Origin: Cercozoa sp. M6MM
Lineage: Eukaryota; Endomyxa: Ascetosporea
Assembly (NCBI GenBank): GCA_040357565.1
Contig: JBDODJ010000125.1
Direction: 5' to 3' (one strand)
Length of the DNA: 32,397 bases
Of this stretch, positions 10,194 to 19,026 are shown piece after piece. Below the pieces are notes generated by a model, which was not told the origin of the DNA, made no database searches, and worked only from the letters and a program-made list of their open reading frames with translations. Each line of letters begins with the position of its first letter. The stretch's first letter is position 1. Position numbers and translations under genes: made by a program.

Positions 10194-11086
10194 AGTTCGG
10201 GTATGGCGGGGCTTTTCGAGGCAAAATCAGAATACAATCCCATTTCCCCCTTTACCCTGCCCCGTTTGCCGTAGCCCCGTACATCTAATAAAAGCAGTTC
10301 GAGTGCGGTATTTGGGGGGGGGGGGGGTTCTTATTTTGTCTCGAAAAAACCCCGCCATACCCGTCAAGTTTAGAGTTAGTTTAGTTATGGGTTCGTGTAA
10401 ACTTACGTGGTGATGCCCGATAAAATACCATGCTACACCGTTGCGTCCGCACGATAAATGTACAGTGCTATAAATTTAAATCCTTAGTTTGAATTGCGTT
10501 CTCATACTGGCACGGTAGCTGCCAGCTGTGTGGGAACTGACCGCCGATGCCTGGGTCCGGACCTGTCATTGCCGCTATCTTGCATGGTTGATCGCAGTTT
10601 TAGAAATAGCAGACCGCATGTTGCACATGCTCCGACGGCTGGTGCACGCAGTCAGACCATTAATCGAAAAACTCCAACAGCAAAAGGTCAAATCCAATTG
10701 GGTACCAGCGCAAGCACAGGCGAGTGCGAACATCGTCGTTGACAACGACTGTGCTTGGTTGAAATTAGCTGTTCCACCAATGCCGCTCAGTTTAAACACA
10801 GAAGCCGGGTGAAACAAGAAGTATCGGGTACCATGGGCGTTGTTCACGGCCTCTTGGTGCAGACTCATAACGGTGCTGTCTGTAGTATTGCACCTCAATA
10901 TAGGAACAGTAACGAGTGTTGGAAAAATACAGGTTTCAAAGGCGCGCGCTTCAATCGTCGCTCGAAATAGCCTCTCTGACTGCGTGCGATTAAACTGGTT
11001 TTCGTCCTATCAAAGAAAGAAAAGTAAACTCAAGGCTGCCAGTCTGAGTTGAATGCTGAAATGTGGACTGTTTTTACGACGGGAAC
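10131..11086. repeat. Two distant direct copies of a 16-bp sequence
   Basis: The sequence tttttacgacgggaac occurs at 10131-10146 and at 11071-11086. In both cases ggactg lies just upstream with slightly different spacing. The copies bracket most of this intergenic region, including the MITE-like element and an isolated open frame. This is compatible with the ends of a degraded dispersed repeat, but two copies alone do not prove it. Confidence 0.55.
10198..10363. mobile_element. 166-bp MITE-like element with 30-bp terminal inverted repeats
   Basis: The left end (10198-10227) starts CGGGTATGGCGGGG. The right end (10333-10363), read on the other strand, starts with the same 14 bases. The two ends match over about 30 bases with two mismatches and one extra base. 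The 7-bp direct repeat tcaagtt flanks the element immediately on both sides (10191-10197 and 10364-10370), as expected of a target-site duplication. The interior has no coding capacity and includes a 14-base G run. It is a non-autonomous DNA transposon copy. The 7-bp duplication does not point firmly to one superfamily: hAT and P usually make 8 bp, Mutator 9-11. The similarity of the ends and the perfect duplication suggest a fairly recent insertion. Confidence 0.8.
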
Positions 11087-11185
11087 TACGTCTTGCAGCG
11101 CTTGAACATCTGCAAGCAGTCTGTTCACTATTGAGTTCACCTAAAACACACAAACCGTAGGTCACAACTAATGTGCTTTCACATT
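10371..11185. other. Intergenic region with one isolated open frame
   Basis: No gene is recognised. A plus-strand frame at about 10528-10812 is open for 94 codons (RYLAWLIAVLEIADRM and similar) without clear splice partners or a recognisable domain. It could be a decayed retroelement piece or chance. The rest is stop-rich. The gene to the right ends at 11186 with a polyadenylation hexamer overlapping its stop codon. Confidence 0.4.
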
Positions 11186-11190
11186 TTATT
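11185..11190 (-). promoter_or_regulatory. AATAAA polyadenylation signal overlapping the stop codon
   Basis: On the minus strand the last codon and stop read CAA TAA AATG, so AATAAA overlaps the TAA at 11186-11188. If used, the 3' UTR would be only about 10-30 nt. The sequence is direct; its use is inference. Confidence 0.45.
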
Positions 11191-13357
11191 GGTTTACTGA
11201 ATCCGACGGCGAAGGAATCTCGAGGTACTTGATGCGAAAGGCCATCTTTGCCTGTCGATCAAAGAAAAACAGACACATCGAATGCACAAAACCACACAAC
11301 ATAGTGCTACCATGTGAGCAAACGTGGACATATTGATAGCGTAGAGACCGTTCGGTGCGAGTGCCATTGACGCACACAGAGACCAAAGCAAATTCACCTA
11401 AAGTGCGTGAGAAATAAAGGCTAGCCCAAGTTAAGCACAGGACAAAACACAAGAAAGACGTACATTTGACAATAAGATGGCAGATGTCGATGCATGTGCA
11501 AGCGCGTTTCTCTGTCAGTCGAAAGAACGTTCAGTTGCGAAAACAGACATCTGAAGTGATTGATGATGGCAGGATGTGAAGTCAGGGTGGTTGATACAAA
11601 CTCGCGCAGTCTCGGCTCGCTCGCGATTGGAGAAACCGTTCCAATGAGCAAACTCATCGTCGCACTGAAAGAACCGACAAAATTCCATGTCAAGGTGCAG
11701 GGATGACCCCCGCACCACAACACGGAGAATCTAAGTTTACCAAAACAAGAAGACCGATGTGAATGCACGAGCACGCAGTCGATTCAAGCGCTCACGTGAA
11801 CCTTCATCTCTATAAATGGTGCTGACTGTAAACTTGCTCTGCCTGTGCGTTTGGTAGACCAATCACAGCTCGGCAAACTGCAACTTACTTCTCGTTGGCT
11901 ACGACGAAGCCCACGAGTGCGATCAACAGGAAGGTCAAACACTGTGGTGTGACATACTACCAGTCTCAAACAAAAACGAGCTAGGGAAGAGTTACGGCTG
12001 TGATAGCGCCAACCAGAATGATTTCGTATCTGCGCTGACCAACGTCATCCATATACGCCTCCAGATCTGCCTCGTTCGCCTGTAAGTTACCACTCAAGTT
12101 CAACATCAGCTCACGAGAAATTCTTGGTTAGTTTACATGTGTCATCAAGTCGACAAATTGCAGGAGTATATTCGCGTCCCAGTAGGATTCGTCATTTACG
12201 GGCACAGCCATAATTTCGGCCGCCTGAACACTGCCCTCGCTCGCATTCGTCGATCTGCTGGAACGCATCGGTATTTAAAACACCCGGAAGAGCGGAAATA
12301 ATTGCAGTACATGAGCGCTTCATAGGTGTCAATAACGCGCAGTTCGTGCTCTCGTTGTTGTTGCGAGTAGGCCCAGTATCGCTGCTTGAAGGCTACAAAC
12401 CACTTCAGCAGTGAGCCAGGCACATACAGTCTCATTCAAAAGGAACAGGTAGTACAGGTGTACGTGTTGGGTTCTAGTTTCCTCGTGTCGACTCCAGTGA
12501 GAACCTGCGTACTCAATAAAACAAACTGGGCCGGGATAAATGCTAGCTGCTACAGTACTTCCACTAGGGGTGCAATTTCGTCGGAGTCAATGCGCCTCCA
12601 GACAGTCGAGGGAAGCTGGCCCTACACTCAATTGTGGACGCAGCTACCACATACATTTGAACTGTTAATCCACCTGTGGCATTCCTTCCCGTTCTGCAAG
12701 CAGGTTTAAAGATGTGTTAGACGGATCAAGCACTCCTGCGGGAACATTAGACAAAGGATCAGTTTGTCAATTTAGTAAATACAAACAGCACAAAAGCAAG
12801 CTTAGTGAAACGATACCAGCAGCGGTGACGGCCATTTGTCGGCTGCGATGAATGAACAGAGATGAGTATGCCAATGATGTTTCAATCACTCCCGGACCAC
12901 GTCTATAATAATAGCAAATAATAAGTTGTTGCTGTAAAAAATCTGTCAGTTTGACAACGTGCTTCCAAAAACAGTACGTATGCGAGTAGTCCGTGCTGTT
13001 GTAACTGAGTGTTAAAAGCACCCCAAGTCCGGCCATCACGCCAAACGCCAGCGCCAAACAAAGAGCATTGCGTGACTTGTGCCTATCGATACACCCCCCA
13101 GTTGCGATGTCAATGACTGTACCGCCGGTCAAAAGTTTGAGTCGAACAGACTTGAAGTACCAGCGCTCGTAGTTCCGGCCACCCATGCCCACAAACAAAG
13201 TGCAGAGGAGAGCGTGGCTTCACAGGGCACTTTTCACGTTTCGCTGCCACAGCCGACGAACGGTTTTTCGCAGCCCAAAACGTTTGATAAAATGATTGCG
13301 TTGGTACCTTTCGCAGCAAATCTCACAGAGGCGAGACATTGCGGGGCACCAAGGCAT
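11186..13357 (-). CDS. Unrecognised membrane protein with Cys-rich lumenal or extracellular loop
   Basis: A phase-consistent model of about a dozen exons gives roughly 400 residues ending EIPSPSDSVNQ at TAA 11186-11188. The start is an ATG at 13357 (MPWCPAM) or 13339 (MSRLCEICCER). A basic stretch (FGLRKTVRRLWQRN) precedes transmembrane segment 1 (ALCLALAFGVMAGLGVLL). A long soluble part follows with NxS/NxT sites (YNST, NTSL), LAEREGMPQ and a helical region (FVAFKQRYWAYSQQQREHEL). Transmembrane segment 2 is IILVGAITACLTFLLIALVG. After it comes a Cys-rich loop (SPCCGAGCDDEF ... CINHPDFTSCHH) and a weaker hydrophobic segment (NLLWSLCASMALAPNGLYA). The CCG triplet recalls tetraspanin loops, but spacing and topology do not fit. 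The layout resembles a receptor-like sensor. Function is unknown, and the exon 1/exon 2 junction is the weakest point. Confidence 0.55.
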
Positions 13358-13595
13358 ATGAATGTCGAGCGGCGTGGAAGGCTTAGGTGCGATGCGGATC
13401 AAGCACTTATAAAATAGTAAAAGTTATCAGTCGGGTCGGGGAGCAGCCGATAAATTTATTGTGCTCGACTTCGCTCACTGCAGGTACCGTACGGCATGCA
13501 TGGGCACTGCGGAAGTATGCTAACTGCTGGCTTCCGTACCGTACGCTAGAAAACTACCACATCCGTCGCTGCGGCGGAGGGTCAGCAGGATTTGC

Positions 13596-14254
13596 TTAAT
13601 CGACGTAATACTGTGGCTGCGTGGACGCGGGGGGTTGCTCTGCCGGGGCAACGTGCACAGGCGGTGGAGGTGGCTGCGGCTGCTGTTGCGGAGGCGGAGG
13701 CGGCGGACGCAGCGCACTCTGCGGAGGCGGGTGCGAAGGCGGTCTGTGCGAGTGCATACAACAGGTAGCAGCAGGTGCAAAGCCGAGGGTACGAAACACA
13801 GGGATACCTGGGCGTGAGACGAGGCGGCGCCACAATGTCGCTGTTGTCTTGACTGGCGACATCGTCGGTTGTGTGACTAACAGAGTCGTCCAAAAACTCG
13901 TCGTCGTCGCTCTCGCTCGCGGTGCCTGCACACGCACGCATCGGTACATACAGGTCCAAAAGAGAACAAGGCCAAGTTGAAACATAGGTACCGACAACTC
14001 GCACCTGACCTAGCTTCCGTCGGCGTGCCAGTGAGGGTCCTGTAGCGAGCAAGGATTCACCCAGGTAGATAGGTGTGTAGATAGATAGGTAGACAGATAT
14101 TTCGGTCGAGAGAGAGAGAGAGCGAAATGAAATACACAAGAGAGAGAGACAGAGAGATAGGTAGGTAGATAGACAGATAGGTAAGTAGATCGAACAAGGG
14201 GGAGAGGTACGAGCAAGCGACGGCACGCGGGCGAAAGACGGTTGTTGTTGTTGC

Positions 14255-14300
<46 letters not shown>

Positions 14301-14311
14301 GNNNNNNNNNN

Positions 14312-14362
<51 letters not shown>

Positions 14363-14812
14363 GGTTGCTGTTGTTGTGGTTGTTGTGGCGGCACGAGTGA
14401 GGACGGACGTGAGGTGGGCGTTCCAGCACTCGCGTTGTCGGGCCTTGTGAATTTCATTTCGCTACATAAATACACACACATACATACACATGCACACAGA
14501 TAAGCATACACAAACAGATATGCATACACATATCATTCACACACAGATACATACAGACACACACACATACATGCATACATAGACACACACACACACACAC
14601 ACGTGTACACACACACCTTAGCTTGGGCGGTCGTCGTGGCAGCCGCGCGGAGACGCCGGCGGAGTGACCCGAGGAGGCCGCGCGACTCGGCGACAGCGCG
14701 TCAGGCAGCGGCGCCGGCAGCGGAGCTGACAGGTTGGTCACGGTGTCCTCCGCGCGGAGGCTGCTGCCGCTGTCGCTGCCGCTACTGCTGCTGCTGCTGT
14801 TGTTGCTGTTGC

Positions 14813-14858
<46 letters not shown>

Positions 14859-14869
14859 GNNNNNNNNNN

Positions 14870-14915
<46 letters not shown>

Positions 14916-15669
14916 GGCGGCGGCAGTGTCGTCGTCGTCGTCGTCGTCGTCGAAAGTGAGCGTGTTGAGGTCGACGACTGGGTCCAGAACGACGCCGGTC
15001 AGCACGGCGTTTCTCCTGGGTTCCATCACTCGGTCAGGAGTGGCCAGGTCAGTAGTCAGGTCAGCGGTCTCGTCCGCGCGGATGTCGGCGTCGCTGTCGT
15101 CGCTGTCGCTGAACTGCGGCACGAAGGACTTGCCATGCGATCTACCAACACACACACATTCATAGGTACATATACATGAACTACCTTATACCTACACATC
15201 TACATACACATACACAGAGATACATACACAGAGACACATGCATACATAGATACAAACATACAATACAGACAGACAAAATACACATATATACACATACATA
15301 CACATAAACACATACAAACACACAGACATACAAACACACATACATACAAACACAGACATACAGACATACACAGACATACACAGACATACACATAGTCCAA
15401 CAGACAACAAGGTGCGAGCATACACGTGCGTCGACACCGGTCGCGGCACTTTGGCGCGTACGCGCGACATTCGTCGTTGCGGCACTGTCACAGGGGGTAC
15501 ATGGGATAGGGTATCAAGTAAGAGTATCCCCAAAGGTAACATTTTTACCTAGACTGGCAGCATGCGCATCGACGATCAGTCGTTGTCCGCGCGGAAGAGT
15601 GCGGGCGCGTGGGGGTCGCTGCAGCTGTTTCTTGGCGCGCGGCAGTGACATGCTGCTCACGAACGACAT
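13596..15669 (-). CDS. Gln/Asn/Ser/Pro-rich low-complexity protein
   Basis: Seven exons join in phase from ATG 15669 (MSFVSSMSLPRAKKQLQRPP) to TAA 13596-13598 (ending QPQYYVD). The order is: a basic, Arg-rich N-terminus; an acidic, Ser-rich segment (VPQFSDSDDSDADIRADE); an Asp run (LNTLTFDDDDDDDD); a long poly-Asn tract; a Ser-rich patch; a Pro/Ala region; a long poly-Gln tract; a second acidic Ser segment (TASESDDDEFLDD); and a Pro-rich C-terminus with PPPPPP runs. No folded domain is evident. Such composition is typical of disordered regulators and RNA- or chromatin-associated proteins, but this is inference. Two assembly gaps of 10 N fall inside the homopolymer codons, so tract lengths and the frame across them are not certain. 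Introns are rich in CA and CATA repeats. Confidence 0.7.
14243..14372 (-). repeat. (CAA)n tract coding poly-Gln
   Basis: A TTG trinucleotide run on the plus strand reads CAA (Gln) on the coding strand, with a few CAG and CCA interruptions. An assembly gap of 10 N (14302-14311) sits in its middle. Confidence 0.9.
14302..14311. other. Assembly gap (10 N) inside the poly-Gln tract
   Basis: Ten N within a TTG microsatellite that is coding. The true repeat number and frame are unknown here. Confidence 0.99.
14784..14915 (-). repeat. (AAC)n tract coding poly-Asn
   Basis: The same TTG-type trinucleotide run is read here in the frame AAC, giving Asn, within the same gene as the poly-Gln tract. AGC (Ser) interruptions at the 3' side grade into a Ser-rich patch. 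An assembly gap of 10 N (14860-14869) breaks it. Confidence 0.9.
14860..14869. other. Assembly gap (10 N) inside the poly-Asn tract
   Basis: Ten N within the second TTG-type coding microsatellite of the same gene. Confidence 0.99.
15140..15405. repeat. CACATA/CAGACA simple-repeat intron
   Basis: Dense short repeats of acacat, cagacata and similar units fill one intron of the low-complexity protein gene, between the exons ending STHV and starting SHGK. Apparent long frames here are repeat artefacts. Confidence 0.8.
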
Positions 15670-15779
15670 TCCCACTCTCACCCCCTCCCCGAAAGAATGT
15701 TACCTTTTGCGCGGATTGGTGACTGTGGGCGACTGTGCAGACACGTTATACACAAGTACCCATACTTTACACATATGTC

Positions 15780-16028
15780 AGTATACTTAGATATACAGTT
15801 ATAGGTACCAAAATTGTATATAAAGATATAGTACACATGCATAGGTACATATAGTTATACATATATGTAAGTATATCTATACATAATGTAAGTATATATA
15901 GACATAATGTAAGTATATATATATATATATATATATTTCTCTATATATAAGTACTTCAATTTAGACAGATCTACATCTACATACTATATATATATATATA
16001 TATATATATATCTAGATAGATACACATA
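15780..16028. repeat. AT-rich simple repeats between two same-strand genes
   Basis: TA dinucleotide runs (about 15914-15934 and 15986-16011) and imperfect gtatatag or ataatgtaag units fill the spacer between the 3' end of the 16012-18526 gene and the start of the next gene. No coding sequence is seen. Confidence 0.75.
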
Positions 16029-18526
16029 TTTTTATTATAGATGCATATGGGATGTGCACCGACATGGCCTGCATGAGGTGTGCGAACACATCGTCTTTGT
16101 CGTGTGCGTCCTGTGGCGGTGTTTTGTCTGGGGACACCTTGTCCTGGGACACCTTGTCTTGGGACACCTTGTCTTGGGACACCTTGTTGGGCACATCCAG
16201 CGACGCGAAGAAATCATCCAACTCGCTGTCTCTCTCTGGGGGGGGGGGGGTAGAGGAATGGGCAGGACAGAGGGTCAAGCTTACTTGCATGGCCACTAGT
16301 CTGTCCACCGGCAGGAGTACTCGGCTGTCCCAACGAGGTCATGAAGGAGTCCCAGTCGGTCGTATCGACCGCACTGACGACACTCTGCTCTGGCGTCTCC
16401 GATGACAGCACCGTGAAGTCATCCACCAGCTGGAGAGGGGGTAAGGGGTAAGGGGTAAGGGGTAAGGGGTAAGGGGTAAGGGGTAAGGGGTAAGGGGTAA
16501 GGGNNNNNNNNNNAAGGGGTAAGGGGTAAGGGGTAAGGGGTAAGGGGTAAGGGGTAAGGGTAAGGGGATAAGGGCTAGGGGGTAAGGGGTAGGGAGGAAG
16601 GGGTAAGGGTAGTAAGCATGGGGCATGGGGGAGGGAGGGAGCAAAACTACAGTGGCAGAGATCTTGCGCGCATGCTGCACCGCCTTTCGCAAGTTGGCGC
16701 CGTGATCTTCGCCGCCGCGTCGCTCCTGCTGCGTCACTGCCGCCTCGCCCAGACCCTCTCCTCCCTCGCTCCCCCCTCCCCCCCCCCCCCCCCCCCCCCC
16801 CTATCCCCTTACCCTTACCCCTTACCCCTTACCCCTTACCCCTTACCCCTTACCCCTTACCCCTTACCCCTTACCCCTTACCCCTTACCCCTTACCCCTT
16901 NNNNNNNNNNNNNNNNNNNNNNNNNNNNNNNNNNNNNNNNNNNNNNNNNNNNNNNNNNNNNNNNNNNNNNNNNNNNNNNNNNNNNNNNNNNNNNNNNNNN
17001 GGGGGGGGGGGGTAAACTCAAAGAAGCTACAGCGAAGAGGTGCGGAGGCTCGAGACGCGCAGCAAAAAGTTCGAGTTTCGCCTTGCCCTGCAGTGGTGCC
17101 TCCGTGCGCTCCTCCAGCAGTCCTATGGGTAGTGAGGTCAAGGGGATAAAGAGGAGTAAAGTATAGACACTACCCTTGGCCTCGGTCCACATGCTGCTCC
17201 AGGCTGCCACGTGCTCTCTACGGGGGGGGGGGGGAAGGGTAAAGGGTAGAGTAAGAGAGGAAGGGTAAAGCAGGCAGGGTAAAGGGGACAGGGGAAACGG
17301 AATGGGGGAGAGATGGAGGGGAGGTAAACTACAGTATGCAGGCATGCGCCAGAGAGAGTGCCTGCGCGAGTCCGTGTCGCACCAGGCACGCGGCAGCACA
17401 CAGGTCGTGCAGTGATCGCTCGGCCATGTTGGTGGCACCGCGCTCCTTCTCGTACTTGAGGAACGCGCGCGATACACGCGACCTGGCCTGTGTGTTGTCG
17501 TGCTTAATCTACCGCCCCTTTAACTAAACAAGAGTCTTGTACCTTGCCGAGTGCCGATGCCATCTTTTTCGCGCTGCTTGCGTCGCCGTCGCGCACGCTC
17601 TGGTAGGCCTGCCACTCCGAGACCGCTGTAGGGTCACACAGGGGAGTGAAAGGCAAGACAGGCACGCCAGCCGTCAAGGTGGAAGGCTACCCTTGGCACG
17701 TGCACTGCGCATGCGCGCGAAGCAGTTGCGCAAATTCTTACGCGCGTCGCGAAACCGATTGGCCAGTTCATCGCAACGTTTGAAGCCACTCGCGTGCGCC
17801 TCTCTTTACGGGGGGCAAGGAGCAAGGCGTAAAGAGGGTGCGAATGAGTAAAGAGGGTGCGAAGGGTGTAAAAGGGTGGTGTGGGCAGTTGGTACCTAAG
17901 AGGCTCGACAACTTTCGACATGAGAATCTCACCACGCTGTCTTCGCAGTTTCGCATCACTCAGCAGGAGTGTCATGGCACTTCCCTGTGACACATGCATA
18001 CACACACATGCACACACGTCAGCATACACACTGAAAGACAGACAGACAGACGTAAAGTAGCACAAAGCACCGGCAACTGGCCCGGCCGAAAGGCATCGAA
18101 GCTGTCTTCAACCTCTTGATCTTCCTCAGCCCACTGCGCCCGCGGCTACTCACAAACACAGACACAAACGCGTAGAACAACACAGCCTTCTTTTTTGTTG
18201 AAGCAGAACGTAAAAACGGCACAATAGAAGCGTATTTGCGCTTGGTTTTGCCGAGATCGCTCAAGGAGGCGCCACTCGTTAAATCGGCCTATGCAACCCA
18301 CGCAGGATCACCAGTCAGTGCGAAGAGAGGCATGAAGGGAAAAAAGATATACCGCAGCAGTACGTCGAACGGCTGCAGCAAGAGCCTTGCAGCTGAGTGC
18401 CTCACGTCGACACTGGGGAAATAATCAAACAGAAAAATCGATAGAAATTTATTTGATCAGTTGAAACTGCGACGCATGTACCTCACTAAGCAGTGACAGG
18501 AACGAGCCCTCTTGCTCGGTGTTCAT
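16012..18526 (-). CDS. Helical, possibly BAR-like membrane-curvature protein
   Basis: The model starts at ATG 18526 (MNTEQEGSFLSLLSE), has about 14 phase-consistent exons and some 430 residues, and stops at TAG 16012-16014. After a basic region (LGKTKRKYASIVPFL) and an acidic exon (WAEEDQEVEDSFDAF) comes a long helical stretch: LLLSDAKLRRQRGEILMSKV, VEPLREAHASGFKRCDELAN, FLKYEKERGATNMAERSLHD, ILEHVAAWSSMWTEAKG. The pattern (VVEPLRE, then a ...FLKYEKER... helix, then ...HVAAWSSMWTEA) resembles BAR domains of sorting-nexin type, but no PX domain was found. The C-terminus is acidic with DDFTVLSSETPEQ, TTDWDSFMTSLG, four tandem KVSQD-type pentapeptides and DDVFAHLMQ. Several introns contain (CCCCTTA)n arrays, one crossing a 100-N gap. 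BAR assignment is inference from helix pattern only. Confidence 0.6.
16437..16612. repeat. (GGGGTAA)n heptamer array, intronic
   Basis: Tandem GGGGTAA units with minor variants run from the intron acceptor at about 16436 and contain a 10-N gap (16504-16513). On the transcribed strand of the surrounding gene the array reads CCCCTTA, directly before the acceptor of the exon starting LVDDF. The unit resembles some telomeric repeats but lies inside a gene. Confidence 0.9.
16766..17012. repeat. C run, (CCCCTTA)n array, assembly gap and G run, intronic
   Basis: On the plus strand a C run of about 22 leads into CCCCTTA units (16804-16900), then 100 N (16901-17000), then 12 G. In the sense of the minus-strand transcript this is a C run after the donor, then the gap, then GGGGTAA units and a G run just before the acceptor. 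The array is thus in opposite orientation to the one at 16437-16612. Confidence 0.85.
16901..17000. other. Assembly gap (100 N) between opposite-strand C-rich and G-rich repeats
   Basis: The gap has CCCCTTA units on its left and a G run on its right on the same strand, a structure likely to fold back on itself and to resist sequencing. Confidence 0.99.
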
Positions 18527-19026
18527 GCGAGTTTGCTCGCACGAGTACGATTGCCCGCCTCAGCTTCGGAAAAGAGTGTTAACTTTCTGCGTTTCGCCTT
18601 TGTATTCGCGCGCGTTTCGGCCAAGATCACAGCGCAGCAAAAGCACTCGTCCTGCGTCTCACCGCACGAAATTAAAATCACAAATCACTAGCACTTGCAC
18701 GCACACGCCCAATGACACACACGAAAAGCCTCACCGTGCCCCGGTGACCAATGATGTTGTGAAAAGACCCAGCTTTGGTTTTCTGTGATTAAATTCTGTC
18801 TGTGTCTAGTGAGTAGTGTTAAGCTGAAGTAACACACACGTGCATAGGCTTAAACATTGTAAGATATCGAGGTACAATGTGAAAAATTCTCCAGACTCAG
18901 TCAGCAGTGGCGGGATGAGAGCTTCGCACGAGTGCACTTGCGTGTGTTTATAGTGATAGTAAGCCAAAGTTGACGCAGAGTGCGTGAAGTGGACCTAGTG
19001 AGGGTTTAGCAGACCAGAATTTGCGC
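18527..19026. other. Divergent intergenic region
   Basis: About 500 bp lie between the start of the minus-strand helical-protein gene and the start of the plus-strand acyltransferase gene. It should hold both promoters. No conserved box was clear, and no additional gene with sensible splicing was seen. Confidence 0.45.

Noticed and set aside
10528-10812. 94-codon open frame, faintly like the reverse transcriptase/RNase H part of a retroelement
   Set aside because: No catalytic motif, no partner domains and no terminal repeats were seen. At most it is a small remnant of an old element, or chance.
11700-11830. Tetraspanin assignment because of the CCG triplet
   Set aside because: The loop is too close to the preceding membrane segment, and the number and order of hydrophobic segments do not match a four-pass tetraspanin.
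14582-15393. Direct-repeat pattern resembling a CRISPR array
   Set aside because: The units are short degenerate CA/CATA microsatellites with no unique spacers, in introns of a eukaryotic gene.
16437-16612. Chromosome end or telomere
   Set aside because: The GGGGTAA units sit in an intron with coding exons on both sides, and genes continue beyond them.
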